Assembly: GCA_041392665.1 (NCBI GenBank)
Contig: JAWKLQ010000010.1
Span: 186,001 to 250,000, forward strand
DNA from: Flavilitoribacter sp020436695
Lineage (GTDB): Bacteria; Bacteroidota; Bacteroidia; Chitinophagales; Saprospiraceae
Reading direction: 5' to 3'
Length of the DNA: 64,000 bases
Each line of letters begins with the position of its first letter. The first letter of the stretch is position 1. Positions 26,262 through 34,720 of this stretch are shown here, piece by piece. The notes under the pieces were generated by a model. It made no database searches and was not told the DNA's origin. It was given only the letters and a program-made list of their open reading frames with translations. The translations under genes and the position numbers were made by a program.

Positions 26262-26306
26262 TGTGATGCTGTGATGTTATGATCATTATAACATCACAGC
26301 ATCACA
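26262..26306. repeat. 19-bp perfect palindrome after the MFS gene
   Basis: TGTGATGCTGTGATGTTAT (26262-26280) and its exact complement (26288-26306) flank a 7-base loop, 11 bases past the MFS stop. It may end transcription. The words GTGATG and ATCACAGCAT recur at 29.9, 33.8-33.9 and 46.7 kb. Confidence 0.6.
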
Positions 26307-26410
26307 AAATTACAACATCAATAAAGTTGAACTATCTTCAGCCAAAATCGTTACTTTCAGTATAAATGTAGTAGGGTAATTACACGCACTGAAAAATAGA
26401 AATATCCTAA

Positions 26411-27880
26411 ATGAAGGACATCACTACCTTAGGCGAACTGAAAGCGAGCGGTTATCGTTCCAGATCGATTAAAGAAGAACTCCGGGAAAACCTCATCCGG
26501 AAGCTATCCAAAAAGGAACAAGTATTTACTGGCATTCTGGGTTTTGAAGATACGGTACTGCCGGATATCGAAAGGGCGATCCTTTCCCGGCATAATATAC
26601 TTTTACTTGGATTGCGAGGGCAGGCTAAAACGCGAATTGCCCGCCTGTTGGTCCATCTGCTGGATGAATACATGCCCATCGTGGCCGGCAGCGAGCTCAA
26701 TGATGATCCTTTGCATCCCATCAGCCGGAATGCCATAGATCTGATAGAAAAACACGGAGATGATACGCCGGTCGAATGGGTGCATCGCTCCGAGCGCTAC
26801 GTAGAGAAGCTGGCTACTCCCGATGTGAGTGTTGCAGATCTCATCGGTGATGTAGATCCGATCAAGGCGGCTACTTTAAAGTTGCCGTATTCCGACGAAC
26901 GGGTGATCCACTTCGGTCTGGTACCGCGTTCACACCGGAGCATCTTTGTGATCAATGAGTTGCCTGACCTCCAGGCACGTATCCAGGTATCTCTGTTCAA
27001 CATTCTGCAGGAAGGCGATATTCAGATCCGCGGCTTCAAATTGCGTTTGCCGCTGGATATTCAGTTTGTGTTTACCGCCAACCCGGAAGATTACACCAAC
27101 CGGGGCAGCATTATCACTCCGCTGAAGGACCGGATCGAAAGCCAGATCCTGACCCATTATCCGAAAACCATCGAGATCGCCCAGCAGATCACCGAGCAGG
27201 AAGCTAAACTGACGAAAGAGCAGACCCAGCGCATCGACCTGCCGGATATGCTGTCGGTTCTACTGGAAATGATCGCTTTCGAAGCCCGTCAGAGCGAGTA
27301 CATCGATGAGAAGAGCGGGGTATCGGCCCGTCTGAGTATTTCGGCCCGCGAAAATCTGATGAGTACGGCCGAGCGGCGGATGCTGATCAATAAAGAAAAG
27401 AAAACCCGTATCCGCATCACGGATTTCTGGGGGATCATTCCGGCCATCACGGGTAAAGTGGAACTGGTATATGAGGGAGAGCAGGAAGGCCCGCATAATG
27501 TAGCCCTTCACCTGCTCAGTCAGGCGGTGAAAAAGACTTTCCTGAATCACTTTCCCGATCCGGACAAACTCAGCAAGGGACGTGATCGCGACCCATACGG
27601 GACCATCCGTGCCTGGTTTTCGGGTGGTAACTACGTTGATCTGCTGAACGATGCCAGTGATAAGAATTTTCATAAGGCGCTGGATAACGTGGCCGGACTG
27701 CGCAAACTGGTGGAATCCACGCTTAATGTGAAAAGTAATGAGGTATATACCTATATGGAACTGGCCCTGCATGGTCTGGCGGAGTTCGACGTTATCAATA
27801 AGGATATGCTCGAATCCAAGTTATCCTTCCGGGATCTCCTGGCGGATATGCTGAATGATGATCTTTTTGATGATGAATGA
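26411..27880 (+). CDS. MoxR/ChlI-type AAA+ ATPase (Mg-chelatase subunit I-like)
   Basis: The 489-residue protein has Walker A GLRGQAKTR (about 73-81), a Walker B-like FVINELPD, and FTANPEDYTNRG as sensor 1, followed by PLKDRIESQILTHYP. This is the ChlI/BchI-like branch widespread in Bacteroidota, where it does not make chlorophyll but works with a VWA protein. A VWA partner is often adjacent in other genomes, but the next gene here encodes a TsaC/Sua5-type enzyme. It differs from the ATPase at 11291 in length and motifs. Its client is unknown. Confidence 0.88.
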   Translation: MKDITTLGELKASGYRSRSIKEELRENLIRKLSKKEQVFTGILGFEDTVLPDIERAILSRHNILLLGLRGQAKTRIARLLVHLLDEYMPIVAGSELNDDPLHPISRNAIDLIEKHGDDTPVEWVHRSERYVEKLATPDVSVADLIGDVDPIKAATLKLPYSDERVIHFGLVPRSHRSIFVINELPDLQARIQVSLFNILQEGDIQIRGFKLRLPLDIQFVFTANPEDYTNRGSIITPLKDRIESQILTHYPKTIEIAQQITEQEAKLTKEQTQRIDLPDMLSVLLEMIAFEARQSEYIDEKSGVSARLSISARENLMSTAERRMLINKEKKTRIRITDFWGIIPAITGKVELVYEGEQEGPHNVALHLLSQAVKKTFLNHFPDPDKLSKGRDRDPYGTIRAWFSGGNYVDLLNDASDKNFHKALDNVAGLRKLVESTLNVKSNEVYTYMELALHGLAEFDVINKDMLESKLSFRDLLADMLNDDLFDDE

Positions 27881-27943
27881 TCAATCGGGTACTCGGTTCT
27901 AGGTTGTCTAACACCCAGTACCGAGTATCTAATACCGAAAGAT

Positions 27944-28558
27944 ATGCTTCTAAGAATCAACTCCGAAAACCCGGAAGGCCGCAAGATCCGCCAGGTAGTA
28001 GAAAGTTTGGAAAGCGGAGGTGTGATCATTTACCCCACCGATACGGTATATGGTCTGGGTTGTGATATATACGACCAAAAAGCGGTGGAAAAGATCTGTC
28101 GATTGCGTGACCTCGATCCCAAGAAAGCGATGTTGTCGATCGTGTGTAAGGATATTAGCCAGGTTTCCGAATTTGCTTCCCAAATAGAAAATACTACCTT
28201 TAAACTAATGCGGAGACTTCTGCCGGGGCCATACACCATTGTATTGAAAGCCGGCAGTAGCGTTCCAAAACTGTTCAAGAACCGCAAACGTACCATCGGC
28301 ATCCGTATTCCGGACAACCGCATTGTGCTGGACATTGTAGAAACGCTTGGGCATCCGATCCTCACCACTTCTCTCAAATCGGATGATGAGATCCTGGAAT
28401 ATTTTACGGACCCCATCGATATTTATGAAGACTTCAAAAAACTGGTTGACGTCGTTATCGACGGTGGAGTAGGAGGGAATGTACCTTCCACCGTGATCGA
28501 TTGCACGGAGGACATACCTGCTCTGCTGCGTGCCGGTGCTGGGGAGTGGGAAGGTTAA
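27944..28558 (+). CDS. L-threonylcarbamoyladenylate synthase (TsaC/Sua5 family)
   Basis: The 204-residue protein carries the YrdC fold: GGVIIYPTDTVYGLGCD (about 27-43), KAMLSIVCKDISQ, LLPGPYTIVLKA, RTIGIRIPDN and the terminal STVIDCTED. It makes threonylcarbamoyl-AMP from Thr, bicarbonate and ATP for the t6A modification of ANN-reading tRNAs. It lacks the C-terminal Sua5 domain, so it is the short TsaC/YciO type; YciO-like proteins are an alternative because Bacteroidota often have two copies. It begins 63 bases after the ATPase gene and may be co-transcribed. Confidence 0.88.
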   Translation: MLLRINSENPEGRKIRQVVESLESGGVIIYPTDTVYGLGCDIYDQKAVEKICRLRDLDPKKAMLSIVCKDISQVSEFASQIENTTFKLMRRLLPGPYTIVLKAGSSVPKLFKNRKRTIGIRIPDNRIVLDIVETLGHPILTTSLKSDDEILEYFTDPIDIYEDFKKLVDVVIDGGVGGNVPSTVIDCTEDIPALLRAGAGEWEG

Positions 28559-29005
28559 TCCTACATATTTTATATGGAGTATCTTTCCGTTGTATCGCTC
28601 CTTTATCGATGGCAGTGCGAGTGGTGACTATTGGCCATGTTTCATTGCTTCATTGTTTCATTGACATACCAGCCATACAACCATCCATCCGTACCATAAA
28701 GGCTTTCACTATATGTGACTGAGAACTAACAATGGAACCATGAAACAATGGAGCCTCTCAACCACAATCTAAAGCTTCGCTGTCGATCTGTTAGCTATCA
28801 AGATGAGTCAAACCTCACATTTAATTAAAACCCTGATCATCAGCCAGTCCTCGTCTGTTTATCTAGTGAATCACTACTTTCATCACTATTTTTGTGGCAA
28901 TTGTGTATTATCTGTGTGATTTGCCAACCGTAAATGCGGATATAAACTCATTATATTCACATCTTGTGGTTACTGATGTCTAAAATCAACTAACACCCTA
29001 TTGCC
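28559..29005. repeat. Gap with imperfect inverted words
   Basis: GCTTCATTGTTTCATT (28647-28662) is nearly the complement of CATGAAACAATGGAGC (28739-28754), with further ATTGTTTCATT words around it, giving a loose stem with an arm spacing of about 76 bases. No gene is seen. The last 150 bases before the ABC gene are AT-rich and probably hold its promoter, but no exact -7 box is present. Confidence 0.4.
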
Positions 29006-29893
29006 ATGGAATTACAGATTACTAGCCTAAACAAAACCTACTCGAACGGCGTTCAGGCGCTCAAAGATGTCACCCTCACGATCCCACAAGGGATGTTCGG
29101 ACTGCTGGGACCAAACGGCGCCGGAAAATCCAGTCTGATGCGCACCATCGCTACCTTACAGGACGCCGATAGCGGAACGGTTCAACTGGGCGACATTGAC
29201 GTGCTACAGGAAAAAGATGCCGTAAGACGTATGCTTGGTTATCTGCCGCAGGAATTCGGGGTCTACCCCAAAGTATCTGCCGAAACCATGCTGGAACATG
29301 TGGCCGGACTAAAAGGCATCAATAATCGCCGGGAGCGAAAAGAAGTAGTAGCTGCTTTACTCGAAAGGGTCAACCTCTTCGACGTACGCAAAAAGAACCT
29401 CGGCACTTTTTCCGGGGGTATGAAACAGCGCTTCGGTATCGCGCAGGCCCTGCTGGGAAATCCCCGGCTGATCATTGTAGATGAACCTACCGCCGGTCTG
29501 GACCCAACAGAGCGCAACCGCTTCCACAATCTGCTCAGCGAGATCGGCGAAAATACCATCGTCATCCTTTCCACTCACATTGTTGAGGACGTCACCAACC
29601 TTTGCCAGGATATGGCCATCATTTGCCTGGGCGAGGTCATCGCGCAGGGGCACCCGGCTGAACTGGTGGATCAGGTCAACGGTAAGATCTGGCAGAAGTC
29701 CATCGAAAAGGCAGAATTGGAACAACATACCGCTCAATATCGTGTGATCTCTACGAGATTGCAGGGCGGACGGACACTCATTCACGTTTACAGCGAAGAT
29801 CATCCGGGGGATGGTTTCACTGCCGTCCCTGCCGATCTGGAAGATGTGTATTTTACCCGCATCGGAGAACGGATGGAGGTGACTGCTATTTGA
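29006..29893 (+). CDS. ABC transporter ATP-binding protein
   Basis: The 295-residue protein has Walker A GPNGAGKSS (35-43), the Q-loop LPQEFGVYP, signature FSGGMKQR (135-142), Walker B LIIVDEP (155-161) and an H-loop STHIVED. It belongs to the CcmA/NatA-like branch that pairs with ABC-2 permeases. The C-terminal 80 residues are the usual regulatory extension. The partner is the split permease/M1 peptidase encoded 256 bases downstream in the same direction. The transported substrate is unknown; such pairs in Bacteroidota are often tied to peptides or antibiotics. Confidence 0.92.
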   Translation: MELQITSLNKTYSNGVQALKDVTLTIPQGMFGLLGPNGAGKSSLMRTIATLQDADSGTVQLGDIDVLQEKDAVRRMLGYLPQEFGVYPKVSAETMLEHVAGLKGINNRRERKEVVAALLERVNLFDVRKKNLGTFSGGMKQRFGIAQALLGNPRLIIVDEPTAGLDPTERNRFHNLLSEIGENTIVILSTHIVEDVTNLCQDMAIICLGEVIAQGHPAELVDQVNGKIWQKSIEKAELEQHTAQYRVISTRLQGGRTLIHVYSEDHPGDGFTAVPADLEDVYFTRIGERMEVTAI

Positions 29894-30122
29894 TGTTGCG
29901 ATACTGTGATGTTGTAATGTTGTGATGAGTACTATTACAAGACAACATTCCAATGTCCTTTCGTCCAAACATCCAAAAGTCCCAATGTCCAAACGTCCCA
30001 ATGTCCCAAAGTCCAAACATCCCAATATCCAAAAGTCCAAACGTCCCAATGTCCAAAGTCCCAATGTCCCAATGTCCCAAAGTCCCAATGTCCCAAAGTC
30101 CCAATGTCCCAAAGCCCAAACT
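29891..30122. repeat. Word array in the ABC gap
   Basis: About 29891-29928 carries words GATGTTG and ACTGTGATG. From 29949 to 30122 comes a tandem-like array of 9-11-base words, CCCAATGTCC, CCAAAGTCC and CCAAACGTCC, in about 17 imperfect units. The forward strand stays open through it, which creates a false N-terminal extension of the permease gene. Confidence 0.7.
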
Positions 30123-30149
30123 TCCATTAATCTAAAACTCCCGTCCGCC

Positions 30150-32876
30150 ATGTTTCTAGAGATCCTCAGTTTTGAGTTGAAATATCGCATTAAACGTCCG
30201 GCTACCTGGGCATACTTCCTGCTGTTATTCCTGTTCGGGTGGCTCATTGCTGCCAATGGAGGTAATGGGTCCGGCTCCGAAAAAGCCTTTGCCAATTCGG
30301 CCTATGAGGTCACCAGTTTTATGATGATCATCAGCATTTTTGCGACCATGATCGCTTCGGCTGTGATGGGAGTGCCCGTCTATCGGGATATCGAGCATGG
30401 CGTCAAAGATTATTTTTTCAGTTATCCGGTCCGGGAAAAGTCCTATCTGTTGGGGCGTTACGTGGGGTCGTTCCTCACGCTGATGCTGATCAGTACCGGT
30501 CTCATTTTCGGAATGATCGTGGGCTACAAAATGGGACCGGTGCTGGGTTGGGAAGAGGCTGAGCGTTTCGGCCCACTCCGGCTACAGGATTACTGGCATG
30601 GTGCCATCACCTTTCTTTGGCCCAATCTTTTGTTTACGGGAACCATCTTCTTCTGTCTGGTGGCGCTTACCCGGAAGATCTTTATTGCCTATGTCGGCAG
30701 CGTGGTGTTTTTCATTGCCTATCTGGTATCACTCACCCTGGCATCTGACCTGGAATCCAAAGATCTGGTGGCGCTGCTCGATCCATTCGGCTTTTCCGCC
30801 TGGAACGAATTGACCAAATACTGGACCCCGGTTGAGCAAAATACACTACATCAGTCACTGACCGGCAATCTGCTCCTCAACCGCTTGTTGTGGCCTGGAG
30901 TAGCTATGTTGTTATTGCTTTTTACGCTATTCCGTTTTGATTTTGCCCGTTTTCTGGGTGGGGCAAGAGCGAAAGTCAAAAAATTACGCGAGTCGGCGGA
31001 AACGGCAAGTCGCCCCAAATCGATAGACATCCCGGCAGTAAGCCAGGTCTTCGGCAATGGGATCGCCTTTCGGCAAATGCTCCGGCAGGCCTGGCTGGAA
31101 TTTAAAAGCATTCTGCGCGACCCCTACTTTATCGGCATCATTCTGGGAGGACTGCTATTCCTCTTCTTTGACGGCTGGTTTGGCAATACCATTTACGGCA
31201 CCCCGAACCGGCCGATGACCTACTACATGATCGAAGCCAAGAACGATACCTATATCCTCTTTGTCTTGATCATCCTGGTGTTTTATACCGGCGAAGTAGT
31301 ACATCGGGATCGGGGAGTTGGTTTTCATCAGATCGCCGATGCCCTACCGGTACCGACCTGGGCGATCTACGGCGGAAAATTCCTGACGATGGTACTGGTC
31401 GCTTTCCTACTGGCCACTATGGTATGGGTGATCGGTATTTTCAGTCAGACCATCCAGGGGTATTTCCATTATGACTTCGGCATGTATTTTACGGATCTGT
31501 ATCTACTGACTTTTCCGCAGTACGTGATACTGGCCATGCTGGCTTTCTTTGTACATGTACTGGTCAATAAGAAATTTCTGGGGCACGTCCTGGCCATTGC
31601 TATTTATGTCGCCTTTTTCAGTATGGCACAGTTTGCCGATATTGACTACAACATGTTTATTTACGCGGCTCGCCCCGGGTATCTGATCTCGGATATGAAC
31701 CGCTTCGGCCATTTTATTCGCCCGGTAAGCTGGTTCAATGGATACTGGCTGGCTTTCGGAGGAATATTGCTAACCATCGGCCTGTTGCTCTGGGCCCGTG
31801 GAACCGACAGTGGCTGGCGATCCCGCCTGAAACAGATGAATGGACGTTGGAACTGGCGTCCGGGCGTGGTATTGCTGGTAGCGCTGGGCTGCTTCGCCTT
31901 TACCGGCTTTACCATTTACCACAACGTAAGCGAACTCAATACCTATGTCGGCCAGAAGAAGAGTCTGGATCGCCAGGCGGAGTATGAAAAGAAATACAGC
32001 CGGTATGCCCGGGTTTATCAGCCAAAGATCACGGATGTCGAGTATCATGTCGATCTTTTCCCCGAAAAACGGTCTGCTACGGCCCAGGGGCTTTTCCAGA
32101 TCAGAAATAAGAGTCCGGAAACGATTGATTCATTATATGTCAATTACAGCTTTTCCCAAAAAGAAGGGGAACTCGTTAAATTCACCATCGACGGGCAAAG
32201 TCCGGAGAGCATTTTGTATGACTCAGTTCATCAGTTTGAGATCTACCATTTGCCCCGGCCTATGTTACCCGGTGATTCGGCTACCCTGGAGATCGAGGTG
32301 AATCTGGCCTATCAGGGCTTTCCCAATGAGGGCTATCAGCGGGAGATTATTCATAATGGCAGTTTCCTCAACAGTGGTATTTTCCCCACTTTCGGTTATA
32401 ATAACCAGAAGGAGATATCCAGTGACCTGCAACGTAAAAAGCACGGCCTGGAACCTAAAGACTATGTAGCCCCACCACCCACCGACAGTTTTGGTTTGCG
32501 TAATCTGTTGTTTGAGGATGATGCTGACTTCGTCACCTTTGAAGCGGTGATCAGTACCTCTCCCGATCAGATCGCTATGGCCCCGGGCCGACTGGAAGAG
32601 GAATGGGAGGAAAATGGCCGGCGTTATTTCCGTTATCGCAACCGCGGTCTGATCCAGAATTTTTTCAATATCTCTTCGGCTCGATATGCCGTGGAAGAAG
32701 ATACCTGGCATGGAGCGAACGGGCAGGAAGTAAAGATCCAGATCTATCATCATCCTACGCACAACTACAATCTCGATCGTCTGAATGAATCGGTAAAGGC
32801 TTCCATGGATTATTTCAATGCCAATTTTTCGCCTTTTCAGTTTCAGCAAATGCGGATTTTGGAATTTCCGCGTTAG
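30150..32876 (+). CDS. ABC-2 permease with M1-peptidase N-part (frameshifted)
   Basis: From ATG 30150 (MFLEILSFELKYRIKRP) the product is 908 residues. Two ABC-2-type membrane blocks (about 1-230 and about 310-570, roughly 12 hydrophobic segments) are followed by the start of an M1 aminopeptidase-like domain (about 620-908) that ends abruptly at EFPR. Upstream in-frame codons belong to the word array and are not part of the gene. The stop TAG at 32874-32876 appears to arise from one extra G: without it the reading runs on as PRYASFAQSFPN into the catalytic half at 32877. The ATPase at 29006 is its partner. It is membrane-bound, with the peptidase domain outside or periplasmic. Confidence 0.85.
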   Translation: MFLEILSFELKYRIKRPATWAYFLLLFLFGWLIAANGGNGSGSEKAFANSAYEVTSFMMIISIFATMIASAVMGVPVYRDIEHGVKDYFFSYPVREKSYLLGRYVGSFLTLMLISTGLIFGMIVGYKMGPVLGWEEAERFGPLRLQDYWHGAITFLWPNLLFTGTIFFCLVALTRKIFIAYVGSVVFFIAYLVSLTLASDLESKDLVALLDPFGFSAWNELTKYWTPVEQNTLHQSLTGNLLLNRLLWPGVAMLLLLFTLFRFDFARFLGGARAKVKKLRESAETASRPKSIDIPAVSQVFGNGIAFRQMLRQAWLEFKSILRDPYFIGIILGGLLFLFFDGWFGNTIYGTPNRPMTYYMIEAKNDTYILFVLIILVFYTGEVVHRDRGVGFHQIADALPVPTWAIYGGKFLTMVLVAFLLATMVWVIGIFSQTIQGYFHYDFGMYFTDLYLLTFPQYVILAMLAFFVHVLVNKKFLGHVLAIAIYVAFFSMAQFADIDYNMFIYAARPGYLISDMNRFGHFIRPVSWFNGYWLAFGGILLTIGLLLWARGTDSGWRSRLKQMNGRWNWRPGVVLLVALGCFAFTGFTIYHNVSELNTYVGQKKSLDRQAEYEKKYSRYARVYQPKITDVEYHVDLFPEKRSATAQGLFQIRNKSPETIDSLYVNYSFSQKEGELVKFTIDGQSPESILYDSVHQFEIYHLPRPMLPGDSATLEIEVNLAYQGFPNEGYQREIIHNGSFLNSGIFPTFGYNNQKEISSDLQRKKHGLEPKDYVAPPPTDSFGLRNLLFEDDADFVTFEAVISTSPDQIAMAPGRLEEEWEENGRRYFRYRNRGLIQNFFNISSARYAVEEDTWHGANGQEVKIQIYHHPTHNYNLDRLNESVKASMDYFNANFSPFQFQQMRILEFPR

Positions 32877-33789
32877 CGCCAGCTTTGCCCAGTCTTTTCC
32901 CAACACCGTGCCCTACGCCGAAAGCTTCGGCTGGGTAGCCGATTTCAGTGATCCGGAAGATACGGACTATGCATTCTACGTAACGGCTCACGAGGTGGCG
33001 CATCAATGGTGGGGCCATCAGATCGCACCCAGTGCTACCCGGGGCTCCAACCAGATATCGGAAACCATGGCGCAATACGGGGCCATGATGGTATTGAAAA
33101 AGCGGTACGGGGAGGCTGTGATGCCCAAATTTCTCAAGTACGAGCTGAATAGCTATCTGACCGGCCGGGCAAACGAGGGCAAATTCGAAAAGACCCTGCT
33201 CGATAATGATACCCAGGCTTATGTATGGTATCGGAAAGGGGCGAACATCATGTACACCCTTCAGGATTATCTCGGAGAAGATTCACTCAATCTGGCCTTC
33301 CAGCATTTTTTGCAAGATTACGCTCTGCGCAATGAACCACCTTACGCTACTTCTCTGGACTGGTATCGCTATATGCAGGAAGTGACGCCCGATTCTTTGC
33401 AATACTTCCTGAAAGAAAGTTTTGAAACCATAACGCTGTATGAGAACCGGGCCGTTACTGCTACCGCTACGCCTACGGATGACGGCCGCTACCGCGTAAA
33501 GATGACCATAGATACCAAAAAACTGACCTATGACGGCAACGGCAATGAAACCGGTCAACCCACCGAAGCCAGCCTCATCGAGATCGGTATTTTTGGTCCG
33601 GATGGAAAAAATCAGTACGGTATGACGGAAAAGCATCCGCTTTATCTCCGGAAGCACTGGCTGGAACCGGGGCAGCACCAGATCGAGATCGTAGTGGACG
33701 AGTTGCCGGTAAAAGCCGGTATTGATCCGTATAACAAATTGATCGACCGGATAACGGATGATAACCTTATCGATGTTGAAATACTGTAA
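32877..33789 (+). pseudogene. M1 aminopeptidase half cut off by frameshift
   Basis: This frame carries the catalytic part of the M1 domain with HEVAHQWWGH (zinc motif HExxH) and, 19 residues after the second His, the third ligand Glu in SETMAQY. Spacing of 19 is usual in ABC-permease-fused M1 proteins. It has no start codon of its own at a sensible place; the only upstream ATG, at 32818, would translate out-of-frame bases. I read it as the C-terminal half of the protein beginning at 30150, 1213 residues in the repaired form. The lesion could be a real mutation, a sequence error or a recoding site. Confidence 0.8.
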
Positions 33790-33935
33790 TGTTGTGATGC
33801 TGTAATGGATGCGCCCTCCGGTAGTTGAATGGCTATCTATGTCGTGCTTGATAATTTTCCGGGTAGGTTTCAAGACGCTTTGCTTATGTATGTCTACATC
33901 ACAGGATCACAGCATTCCAACATCACAGAATCAAT
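33783..33935. repeat. Inverted words between the M1 half and the cupin gene
   Basis: ACTGTAATGTTGTGATGCTG just after the M1 stop and CACAGCATTCCAACATCACA before the cupin are partly complementary, with about 90 bases between them. They belong to the same word family as the palindrome at 26262. Confidence 0.5.
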
Positions 33936-33939
33936 AAAA

Positions 33940-34263
33940 ATGCAGATAACACCCACTGAAGCACTGGAAAAACTCCAGGCGGCCAATCACGTCTTCCTCA
34001 ATCTTTTTGAGCACGGCACCCTGTCGGTAGAGATCTACAAGCCGGATAAGGTCGACCTGCAACAGCCGCACGAGCGCGATGAGGTATATGTTGTCATTAC
34101 CGGTAGCGGCACTTTTCTCAACGGTAGCCGGTGCGCCACTTTCGGCCCCGGAGATTTCCTATTCGTTCCGGCCGGAGTAGAACACCGCTTTGAAGATTTC
34201 ACCGACGATTTTTGTACCTGGGTGATCTTCTACGGTCCTAAAGGAGGCGAAGTGCCAAAATAA
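33940..34263 (+). CDS. Cupin-domain protein
   Basis: The 107-residue protein is a single small beta-barrel of the cupin class: PHERDEVYVVITGSGTF holds motif 1 (His and Glu ligands), and FGPGDFLFVPAGVEHRFEDF holds motif 2 with a late His. Such proteins bind a metal and can act as isomerases, dioxygenases or sensors. The frame is open from 33829, but that stretch is palindromic spacer, so ATG 33940 (MQITPTEALEKL) is chosen. No neighbour explains its role. Confidence 0.85.
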   Translation: MQITPTEALEKLQAANHVFLNLFEHGTLSVEIYKPDKVDLQQPHERDEVYVVITGSGTFLNGSRCATFGPGDFLFVPAGVEHRFEDFTDDFCTWVIFYGPKGGEVPK

Positions 34264-34720
34264 TCCTGACTGCTTTCCGACAATTTTTCAGCTATTCCAA
34301 CATCGGGTACTTACACTTTTCTCAGGTGGTTTTATCTTTGTGCGCAATTGGAGTATTGGACGAAGGGAGGTTTGGATTAATGGACTAATGGATTTAGCCA
34401 GATAGATCTAGGAAGAAGAGAAGGACACACGCCGAAAATTCCCATAGAGAGTGTTCATGTGTTCGTGCTTTGATGTGCTCACGAGTCAAGTAAAATATTG
34501 AAAATCAAAATTTTACTCTCGATACACCAAGAAGGAGACACAGTTGACTGGATACTCCCTTCCAATATCTAAAAGTCTAATAGTCCTAGTGTTCAAAAGT
34601 ATCCAAACATCCCAAAATCCAAAAATCCAAACATCCATAATCCAAACGTCCCAAAATCCAAACGTCCCATAATCCAAACATCCCATAATCCAAACATCCC
34701 ATAATTCCCAAAACAACCAC
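34264..34720 (+). repeat. 457-bp gap with promoter box and word array
   Basis: The gap holds an exact -7 box, TATCTTTG at 34333-34340. From about 34558 to 34711 it carries words CCAAACATCC, CCATAATCC and CCAAAATCC in 12 to 14 imperfect units, the same family as 29949-30122. If the box is used, the TonB receptor message has a leader of about 375 bases containing the array. Confidence 0.65.
34333..34340 (+). promoter_or_regulatory. TATCTTTG -7 box, long leader to the TonB receptor
   Basis: This is the same octamer as the rpsU box and is followed by the same TGCG-type context. The next gene in this direction starts at 34721. No exact -33 partner is visible. Confidence 0.4.

Noticed and set aside
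29949..30122. Possible CRISPR array
   Set aside because: Units are only 9-11 bases, contiguous and variable, with no 25-40-base repeats or spacers and no cas genes.
29922..30149. In-frame N-terminal extension of the ABC permease rich in Pro, Ser, Asn and Val
   Set aside because: It is the translation of the tandem word array and has no signal or domain; ATG 30150 gives the expected start.
29357..30295. Minus-strand frame with repeated WDIGTLG-like units, at first glance a repeat protein
   Set aside because: It is the reverse translation of the same word array and continues over the ABC ATPase gene antisense.
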